NCBI GenBank assembly: GCA_039933315.1
Contig: JBDTOI010000050.1
Coordinates: forward strand, 1-24,616
Reading direction: 5' to 3'
DNA length: 24,616 bases
Source of the DNA: DASXRU01 sp039933315
GTDB taxonomy: Bacteria; Acidobacteriota; Blastocatellia; Pyrinomonadales; Pyrinomonadaceae
In this document: piece by piece, positions 15,043-22,318 of the stretch
Layout: every line of letters begins with the position of its first letter
Numbering within the stretch: the first letter of the stretch is position 1
Position numbers and translations under genes: made by a program
The notes under the pieces: generated by a model
What the model was told of the DNA's origin: nothing
Databases searched by the model: none
The model's input: the letters and a program-made list of their open reading frames with translations, nothing else

Positions 15043-16437
15043 GTGAGCCCCCAAAGCAATCCATCGAAGCAATTCTCCAGCCTTGATCCTGCGCTCAGGC
15101 GTGGCCACCGTATCCAGTTCGAGAGGCGGATTACTCTCCTCGCCCTGCTGGGCGGTATGCCGGCGGTATTCCTGTGCGCTTTCCTGCTCTGGTATGACGG
15201 TTACTCGACCCGCCTGCAGCTGACCGTCGATCTACTGCTCGTTCTGTTGTGGCTGGGCATTACCTTCAATCTTAAGCAGCGCGTGGTGCGCCCGTTACAG
15301 ACGCTCTCCAATATCCTGGCCGCCATTCGCGAGGGTGATTTTTCTATTCGCGGACGCCGGGCGGGGTCGGGCGACGCCCTCGGCGAAGTAATGCTGGAGG
15401 TTAATGAGCTGGGCCAGACTCTCCGCGAACAGCGTTTGGGGGCTATGGAAGCTACGGCCTTGCTGCGCACGGTGATGTCGGAAATCGATGTGGCGGTTTT
15501 TGCTTTTGATGGAGAACAGCGCCTGCGGTTGGTGAATCGCACGGGTGAGAAACTGCTGGCCCAGCCGGCTACTCGTTTACTGGGACGTACCAGTCGCGAA
15601 CTGGGACTGTCCGAGTGCTTCAACCGGGAGGACGGCGATGCGCCGCATCCGGTGCAAATGTTTTTTCCCGGTGGCATGGGCCGCTGGGACGTGCGCGGCA
15701 GCACGTTTCGCGAAGGCGGCGCGCAGCTACAGTTACTGGTGCTGACGGACCTCAGTCAAACGTTGCGCGAAGAAGAACGCCGCGCGTGGCAGCGCCTGCT
15801 GCGTGTTTTGGGACACGAATTGAATAACTCGCTGGCTCCCATCAAATCGGTGGCGGGAAGCCTGGCGGTGCTGCTGGGGCGGGAGCCCGAGCCGGCTGAT
15901 TGGCGCGAAGACATGCAGCGTGGTTTGGAAGTCATCTCTTCGCGCGCCGACTCGCTGGCGCGCTTTATTGAGTCGTATGCAAAGGTTGCCGGATTGCCGC
16001 AGCCCAGATTTGAGACGTTACAAATAGGCGAGCTGGTCCAACGGGCCGCCAAGATGGAAACCCGCCTCGGCGTCGATGTGATCCAGAGTCCGCCGGCCTT
16101 TATCCAGGGCGATGGGGCCCAACTGGAACAGCTGCTGATCAATCTGGTGCGTAACGCAGCGGACGCTTCACTGGAAACTGGCGGCGGTGTGGAGATGGGT
16201 TGGGTGCAAAATAACGGAGTGCTGGAGGTCTGGATCAAAGATGAAGGACCCGGGCTGGCCGGCACGGCAAATTTGTTTGTGCCGTTCTTTACGACGAAGG
16301 CGGAAGGTTCCGGCATCGGACTGATTCTCTCGCGCCAGATTGCCGAAGCCCACGGTGGCACGCTGACACTCGAAAATCGTCCCGACCAGCGCGGTTGCGA
16401 CGCGCGATTGCGATTACCCCTCCAAAATGGATTGTAG
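15043..16437 (+). CDS. Membrane sensor histidine kinase (NtrB/NtrY-like)
   Basis: Partner kinase of the response regulator, 464 residues. Two membrane segments (about 30-51 and 57-76) enclose only a very short periplasmic loop, so an external ligand domain is absent. A HAMP-like region follows (VVRPLQTLSNILAAIREGDF), then a PAS-like domain (about 135-235). The phospho-acceptor H258 sits in LGHELNNSLAPIKS. The ATPase domain shows the N box NLVRNAADAS, G1 KDEGPGLAG, F box FVPFFTTK and G2 EGSGIGLILSRQ. The proposed start is GTG at 15043, without a clear ribosome site; a slightly later start cannot be excluded. The short loop suggests that membrane or cytosolic signals are sensed, perhaps envelope stress, which is inference. 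Confidence 0.92.
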   Translation: MSPQSNPSKQFSSLDPALRRGHRIQFERRITLLALLGGMPAVFLCAFLLWYDGYSTRLQLTVDLLLVLLWLGITFNLKQRVVRPLQTLSNILAAIREGDFSIRGRRAGSGDALGEVMLEVNELGQTLREQRLGAMEATALLRTVMSEIDVAVFAFDGEQRLRLVNRTGEKLLAQPATRLLGRTSRELGLSECFNREDGDAPHPVQMFFPGGMGRWDVRGSTFREGGAQLQLLVLTDLSQTLREEERRAWQRLLRVLGHELNNSLAPIKSVAGSLAVLLGREPEPADWREDMQRGLEVISSRADSLARFIESYAKVAGLPQPRFETLQIGELVQRAAKMETRLGVDVIQSPPAFIQGDGAQLEQLLINLVRNAADASLETGGGVEMGWVQNNGVLEVWIKDEGPGLAGTANLFVPFFTTKAEGSGIGLILSRQIAEAHGGTLTLENRPDQRGCDARLRLPLQNGL

Positions 16438-16468
16438 GGGAGGCACTCCGTGGCCGCCCCTTCTTCTT
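16436..16468 (+). terminator. Terminator-like hairpin overlapping the kinase stop codon
   Basis: AGGGGAGGC (16436-16444) can pair with GCCGCCCCT (16453-16461) with one mismatch across an 8-base loop, and TTCTTCTT follows. The hairpin starts inside the kinase TAG. The T-rich tail is interrupted by C, so strength is uncertain. It is a sensible end for the transporter-regulator operon. Confidence 0.5.
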
Positions 16469-16578
16469 AGATCGTAGCTGAAGGAGGAGACTCTCTCTAG
16501 CCCTGGCGCGGGCCGACCTCTTCTTCGAACGTCGCAGGGATAACTCAGGGGAAAGGGGCTTTTTGGAGGGTTTTACTA

Positions 16579-17700
16579 ATGGATGTGAACAACGAAATTC
16601 AGGAGAAGACGGAGCGGCTGATGCGTCTTGTGCATGCCGAAGACCTGGCCGGAGTGCTCATCAATTCTCAGCCGAACTTTTCCTGGCTAACCGCTGGTGG
16701 CACTAACGGCGTCGATCAGAGTCGTGAAGCCGGCGTCGGAACGTTACTCGTCATGCGTGACGGGCGGCGTTTTGTACTCGCCAACAGAATCGAAGTGTCC
16801 CGCCTGCTTCAGGAAGAAATAGCAGATCAGGGTTACGAGCCGGTTGTGTTCGGATGGGAAGAGGAGAAGGCAAACCCCGCCCTGGTTACACAGCTGGCGA
16901 ATTCGCTCATAAGTGAGGAGCTGCGGCTCGGTTCAGATCTTCCGATGGGCGAAGCGCGGATCATTGAGAGTGGTATTGCGCGCGCGAGATACAAGCTGAC
17001 GGGTCCGGAGACAGACCGCTTTAAGGCTCTAGGCAGCGATGCCGGTGAAGCAATCGGGCAAATGGCGCGCGCACTATCGCCGGGTTTGACTGAGCGCGAA
17101 GTTGCTCGCCGTGCCGTCGATGCGCTTGCAAGCATTGGGGCCGGCGCCGTTGTAACGCTGGTCGCCGCGGACGATCGCCTCAAGCAATTTAGGCATCCGG
17201 TACCGACGGATCGGCGTTGGGAAAAGGTCCTGATGATTGTCGTATGTGCGCGCCGGCGCGGACTGATCGCCTCGCTGACGCGGATCGTCAGCGCCGGCGC
17301 GATCCCGGAAGAACTGAGTAATCGAACGCAAGCTACAGCGCGCGTGAACGCCATGCTCTTTGCTGCAACGAGGCCAGGCGTGTCGGGTCGTGAGCTTTAT
17401 AAGGTCGCGGCGCGTGCTTATGAGGCCGAGGGGTTCTCCGGCGAAGAGCGTTTGCACCATCAGGGCGGCGCCTCCGGTTACCGCACTCGCGATTGGGTGG
17501 CGCACCCCGGACAAACGGAACAGGTGCAATTGCAGCAGGCATTTGCCTGGAACCCCTCAATCACGGGGTCGAAAGTGGAAGAGACGTGCATTGCTTTTCC
17601 GGATGGGATTGAAATCATTACGGCGACGCCCGGTTGGCCATCGATCCCGGTCGAAGTTGACGGCCGGGAATATCTTTTGCCGGGTGTGTTATCGATTTGA
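16579..17700 (+). CDS. M24 (aminopeptidase P/creatinase fold) protein, probably not a metallopeptidase
   Basis: The 373 residues have the two-part creatinase/aminopeptidase P plan: an N-terminal domain (GVLINSQPNFSWLTAGG, near 25-41) and a C-terminal pita-bread domain. GGAGGG lies 8 bases before the ATG. Peptidases of family M24 bind two metals through Asp, Asp, His, Glu, Glu. By eye alignment, the DxG position falls in MIVVCARRRG (Asp lost), the SDITR position reads ASLTR (Asp lost) and the first Glu position reads AWNPSITG (Glu lost). A His (LHHQGGASGY) and the last Glu (KVEETCI) remain. The fold is confident, but canonical metal-dependent hydrolysis is doubtful. The gene stands alone between the regulatory operon and a repeat-rich gap, so context offers no role. 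Confidence 0.75.
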   Translation: MDVNNEIQEKTERLMRLVHAEDLAGVLINSQPNFSWLTAGGTNGVDQSREAGVGTLLVMRDGRRFVLANRIEVSRLLQEEIADQGYEPVVFGWEEEKANPALVTQLANSLISEELRLGSDLPMGEARIIESGIARARYKLTGPETDRFKALGSDAGEAIGQMARALSPGLTEREVARRAVDALASIGAGAVVTLVAADDRLKQFRHPVPTDRRWEKVLMIVVCARRRGLIASLTRIVSAGAIPEELSNRTQATARVNAMLFAATRPGVSGRELYKVAARAYEAEGFSGEERLHHQGGASGYRTRDWVAHPGQTEQVQLQQAFAWNPSITGSKVEETCIAFPDGIEIITATPGWPSIPVEVDGREYLLPGVLSI

Positions 17701-17722
17701 TGTTTGTGCGTTTTCAAGTTGG

Positions 17723-17827
17723 GGTTTCACGCAGAGGCGCTAAGAAAGGAAGATCAAAAGGCGCAAAGAAGACTCAACCCTTCGCGCCTTATGTCTTTCC
17801 TTTCTTAGCGCCTTTGCGTGAAAAACC
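17723..17827. repeat. Long inverted repeat (105 bp) between converging genes
   Basis: The arms at 17723-17750 and 17798-17827 are nearly perfect inverse copies, sharing TTTCACGCA and GGCGCTAAGAAAGGA. The pairing continues more loosely inwards (AAGGCGC with GCGCCTT), leaving a small loop near 17771-17780. Downstream of the M24 gene it may act as a terminator in both directions. Short pieces of the same motif (CTTTCTTAGCGC) recur at 24275-24286 and 24299-24310. Confidence 0.75.
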
Positions 17828-18167
17828 TACTTGCCCGACTTCGAATTCGGCCCGTGACGCGAATGTCCGTGGAAGATGAACCGATCATTACGCGAAACTT
17901 TCCGGGCCCGACGACAAAGCGCATGTTTCGATCCCACAGGGCTAGATCATCATGCGTCAGGGTGAAGGTCACGGTCCGGGTTTCCCCTGGTCGCAGGTGA
18001 ACTCGCTCGAATCCTCGCAGGTTCTTTTCGTAGGTTGTGACGCTGCTAACTATGTCGCGAGCATAAAGCTGGCCCACCTCGTCGACGGCGATCTGGCCTG
18101 TGTTCTTAAGATCGATGCTAACGGTAAGGTAGTTGTTAGATGACGGAAGAGTGGGGTTGGTTGAGAC
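17805..18167 (-). pseudogene. C-terminal remnant of a GH3 beta-glucosidase (Fn3-like domain)
   Basis: Read on the - strand, this frame gives VSIDLKNTGQIAVDEVGQLY, then ARDIVSSVT, GFERVHLRPGETRTVTFTL, LALWDRNMRFVV and MIGSSSTDIRVTG. This is the pattern of the fibronectin-III-like domain that ends family 3 glycoside hydrolases. About 110 residues remain of a protein normally near 750-850. The open frame extends upstream to a TAA at 18264-18266, but without recognisable GH3 sequence, and no catalytic domain lies upstream. Downstream the frame runs into the inverted repeat, ending RFFTQRR. It is therefore a decayed fragment. The GH3 identity is from motif memory, moderately confident. Confidence 0.7.
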
Positions 18168-18400
18168 TCTGGAGCCCGAGCCCTCCCTGACGGCCGGGCC
18201 TCTGCTTGGCTCTTGAGCTGACGCGGCCCCTGAAGCGGTGCGTTGATCGAAATTTGTGGTGAATTAGCAAACGTTGAATTGGGGGCTTGAAGTTGAGTGC
18301 GCCTGTGAGTTGAGCGGGGGTTAACCGCCCTTCCTAACTTGCAATTAGGTGACGTTGAATTGCGGGGCTGAAGTTGAGTGTTGAGATTGGCTCAGTCTGT
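18168..18400. repeat. Short direct repeats and palindrome in non-coding gap
   Basis: Two direct copies of a 28-29-bp sequence sharing ACGTTGAATTG and TGAAGTTGAGTG lie at 18271-18299 and 18352-18380. Between them is GGTTAACC within a stretch resembling part of the palindromic element at 8351 (GGAAGGGCGGTTA in reverse at 18322-18334). No gene or clear terminator for the altronate dehydratase gene was found here. Confidence 0.5.
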
Positions 18401-19975
18401 TTACAGCGATACTGTCTGCTCAGCCCAGAATTGAAACTCGCGGTGTTTGTGTTCTTCAGCCAGGGCCTGGACTTCGCCGCTCGCTACGCGCCGCACCTGT
18501 TCGAACACGCGCAGCCCGACCTCGTCGATCGTCTCGGTGCCGTCGATGACTCCGCCCGCCGAAAGATCAAGATCACGTGACATGCGTTCGAAGACCGGCG
18601 TATTGGAAGCCAGCTTGATCACCGGAGTTATCGCGTTACCGATGGTCGTGCCACGGCCGGTAGTAAAGACCACCACGGTGGCCCCCGAAGCCACCAGCCC
18701 CGGAGTTGATTCCTGATCGTAGCCTGGGCCCTGCATCAGATTTAGACCACGACTCCTGACCGCCTCCGCATATTCGATCACATCTTCAATGCGGGTCGTT
18801 CCCGCTTTGGCGATCGCTCCCAACGACTTGATGGTGATGTTGAGCAACCCGCCCGCGATGTTGCCGGGACTCGGATTGTTATTCAGCACGGCGCCGAATT
18901 TTGCCGCATACTCTTTGTACCAATCCACCATGCGATAGATATTGCGACCCGTCTCATTATCCTTGGCGCGGTTTGCCAGAATGTGTTCAGCGCCGCAAAA
19001 TTCCGGGACTTCAGTCAGGAGAACTGTGCCGCCGGATCGCACCAGCAGATCGGCGGCGCGGCCCAGCGATGGGTTAGCCGATATACCGGAGAAGCCGTCC
19101 GAGCCTCCGCACTTAACTCCGAGCACCAGTTCGCCGACCGAAACTTGCTCGCGCGTGATGCGATTTACCTCCGGCAACATCTGCTCAACTTCTTTCAAGC
19201 CACGTTCGATTGCCGCCTGGGTGCCGCCCACTTCCTGAATACCAATTTTGGCCACAGGCTTGGCAAACGACTTTTCTCGTTTCAGCAGGTATTTCTCAAC
19301 TTCCGAAAGATTCGTTTTCTCACAGCCCAAATCGATCAGGATCACGCCACCGACGTTGGGATGATCTGCGTAGTTTGCGAGCGTCCGCAGCATGACGTCG
19401 ATAGTCGAGCCGTCCTGACAGCCGCAACCCTTGTTATGCGGAATGGCCACCACGCCATCGACATTCGGATACTTCTGGCGGTTATAGAGCATGAACTCCG
19501 CCATCATGGAAATCTGCTGGGCCTCGTGACTGGCGCACATGCTGGTCGGGACGATCAGGACGTGATTACGCGTGCCTACCCTACCGTCGGGCCGGCGGAA
19601 ACCCATAAAGGTCGCGCGTTCTGCTTCAGGAAGGTAATCGGGAGGGGCGGTCTCGAGGTTCTCCGCCAAATCGCGCACGATGGGCACATCATTGGTCATG
19701 TTCTCGTGCGTAATCTGCTCTCCTGCGCGAATACCCATTGAGGTGCCAATGGGCTGGCCGAACTGCAGCACGAATGTCCCAGATGAAATGTCGCGCGTAG
19801 CAAAGCGGTGTCCGGGTGGAACTGCTCCGAGCAACCGCAGCACGCTACTGTCAGAGAGTGTTACCTCAAGGTCGGGGTACGTCTCCCGCTTAACTACGGC
19901 TACGTTATCTGCCGGATCAACGACAATCGCATATTCGCTTACGGGCGCCACTGGTTGAGTTTCAGTTGGGGACAT
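18401..19975 (-). CDS. uxaA: Altronate dehydratase (UxaA family)
   Basis: Predicted to dehydrate D-altronate to 2-keto-3-deoxy-gluconate, the third step of the bacterial isomerase route for galacturonate. The 524 residues contain both family domains: an N-terminal SAF-type domain (about 12-95) and the large C-terminal dehydratase domain opened by GFRRPDGRVGTRN. Conserved family stretches include IPHNKGCGCQDGS, ILIDLGCEKTNLS, GVKCGGSDGFSG, EVPEFCGAEHIL and VVFTTGRGTTIGN. The length is normal. Galactarate dehydratase (GarD) belongs to the same superfamily and is the main alternative; the pectin neighbourhood favours altronate. The gene lies 29 bp after the NagB-like gene and probably shares its promoter. 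The ATG has no strong ribosome site. Confidence 0.88.
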   Translation of the reverse strand: MSPTETQPVAPVSEYAIVVDPADNVAVVKRETYPDLEVTLSDSSVLRLLGAVPPGHRFATRDISSGTFVLQFGQPIGTSMGIRAGEQITHENMTNDVPIVRDLAENLETAPPDYLPEAERATFMGFRRPDGRVGTRNHVLIVPTSMCASHEAQQISMMAEFMLYNRQKYPNVDGVVAIPHNKGCGCQDGSTIDVMLRTLANYADHPNVGGVILIDLGCEKTNLSEVEKYLLKREKSFAKPVAKIGIQEVGGTQAAIERGLKEVEQMLPEVNRITREQVSVGELVLGVKCGGSDGFSGISANPSLGRAADLLVRSGGTVLLTEVPEFCGAEHILANRAKDNETGRNIYRMVDWYKEYAAKFGAVLNNNPSPGNIAGGLLNITIKSLGAIAKAGTTRIEDVIEYAEAVRSRGLNLMQGPGYDQESTPGLVASGATVVVFTTGRGTTIGNAITPVIKLASNTPVFERMSRDLDLSAGGVIDGTETIDEVGLRVFEQVRRVASGEVQALAEEHKHREFQFWAEQTVSL

Positions 19976-20004
19976 AGTGTTAACTTTGAGCTAATGATAA
20001 CAGA

Positions 20005-20928
20005 TTACAAAAGATCACCCAGGACCAGGGACCTGACATTTGGATGAACACGCAACCACAAGCCGGGGTTCTCGTCGAGTTGGGCGGCCCGCTGCTCGCG
20101 GTCATCAGAAATCACAGTCTGCAAGACGCGACGATAACTGGCACGTTTGCCGGGCGCGGTCGCGGCATCGACGATAGACTGCACGACTCGTCGAGCGCTG
20201 AGGATAGCTGCGGGACCAAGCGTCAAAATGTGCGTGGCTCTGCGACATTCCGCTTCGTCTTCGCTGCTGACCGGACTACCTCCAACTTTGAACTTGGTAA
20301 TGTGGTGCTCCAGGATGCTCGATGAAATGGGAATCAAGCCAGCTACGTCGTTTGCTGTCGCGCCCGATCCAGGCTTGATGTAGGCGAGGTGGGAAGCGGC
20401 CTGAGCCTCCGGTCCCAGACCGACAAAGAAGATGTCGATCCCGCCGAGGGCCTCCAACTTCTCTACATAGCCGGCAAGTTCCCGCTCAAGATCGTCCGCG
20501 TCCGTGCGCATGGAAGTGAAGCTCTTTATTTTGTTGAAGAAGTCTTTGCCCAGCAGACGTTCAAAGTCGCGTACGAAACTAAACCCATTGTCCGCCCCCA
20601 TCACCGCCAGGGCGTCCTGAGTAAAGACATGAAGGCGTTTAAGGAGATCGTCCTTGTCGCCGGATCGGGCCGCGTCACCGAGAAGACGATGCAGGGCCTG
20701 TGCTCCTCGGCCACCCAGCAGCACGATCACGAGATCACCCTGCTTAGCTCGGGCAGCGCCTTCGATTTCCTCCAACATGGCGCGGCCGACAGCTTCTTCT
20801 GATTCCAGCACCTCGTAGCTCAGCTCGCGTGAAATCAGGGGATTCAGCGCCTGCGCTTCCGGATGTCCGAGCCAGACATTGTGGCCGGCAAGACGACGCC
20901 TGATCACGCGTTGACTGGGAGCTGACAT
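20005..20928 (-). CDS. NagB/6-phosphogluconolactonase-fold protein of unknown activity
   Basis: The 307 residues align loosely with glucosamine-6-phosphate deaminase (NagB) and 6-phosphogluconolactonase. They show a sugar-phosphate loop region (LVIVLLGGRGAQALHRLL), a segment with Asp where NagB has its catalytic base (VFTQDAL), the core VGLGPEAQAASHLAYIKPG and a C-terminal LTLGPAAILSARRVVQSI. The NagB signature DGHIAFNEP becomes ASHLAYIKP here: the His stays, but the Asp and Glu of the catalytic relay are missing. So deaminase activity is unlikely, while isomerase, lactonase or binding functions remain possible. It is the first gene after the candidate regulated promoter and is followed within 29 bp by uxaA, which places it in uronate metabolism. 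The exact reaction is not known. Confidence 0.7.
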   Translation of the reverse strand: MSAPSQRVIRRRLAGHNVWLGHPEAQALNPLISRELSYEVLESEEAVGRAMLEEIEGAARAKQGDLVIVLLGGRGAQALHRLLGDAARSGDKDDLLKRLHVFTQDALAVMGADNGFSFVRDFERLLGKDFFNKIKSFTSMRTDADDLERELAGYVEKLEALGGIDIFFVGLGPEAQAASHLAYIKPGSGATANDVAGLIPISSSILEHHITKFKVGGSPVSSEDEAECRRATHILTLGPAAILSARRVVQSIVDAATAPGKRASYRRVLQTVISDDREQRAAQLDENPGLWLRVHPNVRSLVLGDLL

Positions 20929-21027
20929 CTTAATCTTCTGCTACTTTCCGACTCTTTAATTGCCTGAGATCTTGTCTCAAATCCGGCGAAATCAGCAGTC
21001 CAGAGGAGGGAGGCGTGTTATCAACAC

Positions 21028-21058
21028 ATTGTACTGGTTTTACCAATCCTGATTTCAA
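21028..21058 (-). promoter_or_regulatory. Candidate sigma-70 promoter for the NagB-like/uxaA operon
   Basis: On the - strand, TTGAAA (21053-21058) and TACAAT (21028-21033) resemble -35 and -10 boxes with a 19-bp spacer, longer than the optimal 17. They lie about 100 bp upstream of the NagB-like start. The palindrome at 21033-21047 occupies the spacer, the classical arrangement for repression. Confidence 0.45.
21033..21047. promoter_or_regulatory. Candidate GntR/UxuR-type operator (TGGT-N3-ACCA)
   Basis: The palindrome TGGT-TTT-ACCA (21035-21045), extended as ACTGGTTTTACCAAT, matches the FadR-subfamily pattern TGGT-N3-ACCA and resembles the enterobacterial ExuR/UxuR box (TTGGTATACCAA). It lies between the candidate -35 and -10 boxes of an operon containing uxaA, with a FadR-like regulator gene adjacent. 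Repression relieved by a uronate-derived ligand is the likely logic, inferred from family knowledge. Confidence 0.6.
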
Positions 21059-21210
21059 TGCCGGAACTCTAGCATGCGAAAACAGATATAACAAGGTGAT
21101 TTGACATCGAGAAAGCCAAGAAAACGCAAGCTAACTGGCGGCAAATCCATGAATTCCCGGCTTGACTGTGACTAGACCAGGGCGTAACACATTTTCGTAC
21201 ATTTCACGAG

Positions 21211-21221
21211 TGGTCTAACCT
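21211..21221. promoter_or_regulatory. Weaker operator-like site
   Basis: TGGT-CTA-ACCT differs by one base from TGGT-N3-ACCA and lies about 170 bp from the better site. It could be an auxiliary site, or chance. Confidence 0.25.
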
Positions 21222-21321
21222 CTGCCTGGTATTCTGAAATGGCTATTCAGGAACCGACACGGATAAGCAGCCTGTCGGTGGAAAACTAGCAGGAGATTCT
21301 GGCAGGGTGAGAAAACAAATG

Positions 21322-21427
21322 GTTCGTGTGGGTTCGTGAGACTTCGTGCAATTAGTGGATCGTGCGCTTACGATTCGGAGTCACACGATCCACGAAATCA
21401 CACTAACTACACGAAAGAACACGAAAT
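21322..21427. repeat. TTCGTG-motif inverted repeat
   Basis: Left-hand copies of GTTCGTG and CTTCGTG (21322-21348) face right-hand CACGAAA, ACACGAA and ACACGAAA motifs (to 21427). An inner pair, GTGGATCGTG and CACACGATCCAC, adds a stem. It lies 48 bp beyond the regulator stop codon and could fold as a terminator-like structure. It looks like a dispersed low-complexity repeat. Confidence 0.6.
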
Positions 21428-21474
21428 AAGAGTTTTTATGCAAAGCCAGTCTCGATATTTGACCGCTGAACTAC

Positions 21475-22215
21475 TTACTCTGCGACCTCTTCTTCCTCTG
21501 ATTCCTGTGCCTGCTGTGCGAGTAGGAGATGGTCACGCATGGCACTGCGAGCAGCCTCAGCATTCTGCTCGCGAATTGCGCGGTAGATTTGCCGGTGCAT
21601 TGCTGCCGACTCTTTTAGATCGCGCGCGCGTTTTACCGTTTTGCTTCGCACTTCAAATAGAATTGTCGCGACCATGTTCATGAGGGCGGTGAGGATGCGG
21701 TTACCTGAGGCTGCCGCCACCATCTGGTGAAAGCGCATATCGTGCACCAGGAACTGCTCCGGTTCGTCCAACGAAGCGAACATCCCCGTTACTTCTTCCG
21801 ACATCGACGCTATCTGGTCCGCGGTGGCTCTTTCGGCGGCGAGTGCGGCAATCGCCATTTCCAAAGACCGCCGCGCTTCAAACATTTCGGAGGGAGCAAA
21901 TCCCTGCAGCGAAGCCATGAGCCGCAGCGGGCTACTATCGAGCTCGGGCGGTCCCTCAGATTCCACCACGAAAGTCCCTGTTCCCTGCCGCGGCTGCAGC
22001 ACTCCCACGGCAGCTAGTGAACTTATTCCAGCTCGCAAGGTGGGCCGGCTGACACCAAGTAGCTTGGCCAGATCTCTTTCCGGCGGCAAGCGGTCACCGG
22101 GGCGCAGCTCGCCGTTGTGAATCATCTCGCGGAGCTGAGAAACAACTTCGTCAAAGGTGTTTCCCCGTCGTTCCGCGCCGATGGTCTTGAAAATGCTCAT
22201 GTCCCTATCGCTCAT
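21475..22215 (-). CDS. FadR-subfamily GntR transcriptional regulator (UxuR/ExuR-like)
   Basis: Likely repressor of the neighbouring uronate genes. The 246 residues comprise an N-terminal winged helix (about 17-85: RLPPERDLAKLLGVSRPTLR, then GVLQPRQGTGTFV) and a C-terminal FCD ligand-binding domain (about 105-230). The FCD domain keeps the metal or ligand histidine pattern: HDMRFHQMVAAASGN, AMHRQIYRAI and MRDHLLL. The acidic tail ESEEEEVAE is unusual. Two starts are possible, 22215 and 22200 (sixth codon). The GH105 gene ends 104 bp upstream on the same strand, so read-through expression is possible. The assignment to uronate control rests on neighbours and the operator at 21033; fatty acid, lactate or gluconate regulators share the fold. 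Confidence 0.9.
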   Translation of the reverse strand: MSDRDMSIFKTIGAERRGNTFDEVVSQLREMIHNGELRPGDRLPPERDLAKLLGVSRPTLRAGISSLAAVGVLQPRQGTGTFVVESEGPPELDSSPLRLMASLQGFAPSEMFEARRSLEMAIAALAAERATADQIASMSEEVTGMFASLDEPEQFLVHDMRFHQMVAAASGNRILTALMNMVATILFEVRSKTVKRARDLKESAAMHRQIYRAIREQNAEAARSAMRDHLLLAQQAQESEEEEVAE

Positions 22216-22223
22216 GCAATGTC

Positions 22224-22229
22224 ATTATA
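22224..22229 (-). promoter_or_regulatory. Candidate -10 box for the GntR gene
   Basis: A perfect TATAAT on the - strand lies 9 bases upstream of the first ATG (22215). Transcription would begin near 22217, giving almost no leader for that start but about 17 bases for the alternative ATG at 22200. This favours the shorter protein if the box is real. No good -35 box is visible. Confidence 0.35.
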
Positions 22230-22318
22230 GTCTATTGAAGGCTTATCGCTCCTAAGCACGGTAAGCGCATCTGTGAAACCGGGTGAGAATGAGATAACTT
22301 TACTGCTACGGTTGCTCT

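Larger units (their letters stand above)
20929..21474. other. 546-bp intergenic regulatory region with repeats
   Basis: This region separates the regulator gene from the NagB-like/uxaA pair, both on the - strand. It contains a candidate promoter and operator close to the NagB-like gene (21028-21058), a second weaker operator-like site (21211-21221) and an inverted repeat of TTCGTG-type motifs (21322-21427). TAGACCA (21173-21179) and TGGTCTA (21211-21217) form a further inverted pair. No coding sequence is supported. Confidence 0.6.

Noticed and set aside
14823..15086. 87-codon frame across the regulator end and heptad repeats
   Set aside because: It overlaps the regulator's helix-turn-helix in another frame and is otherwise translated repeat sequence.
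18983..19741. 252-codon + strand frame inside uxaA
   Set aside because: It is antisense to a strongly conserved gene and shows no domain; a codon-bias shadow.
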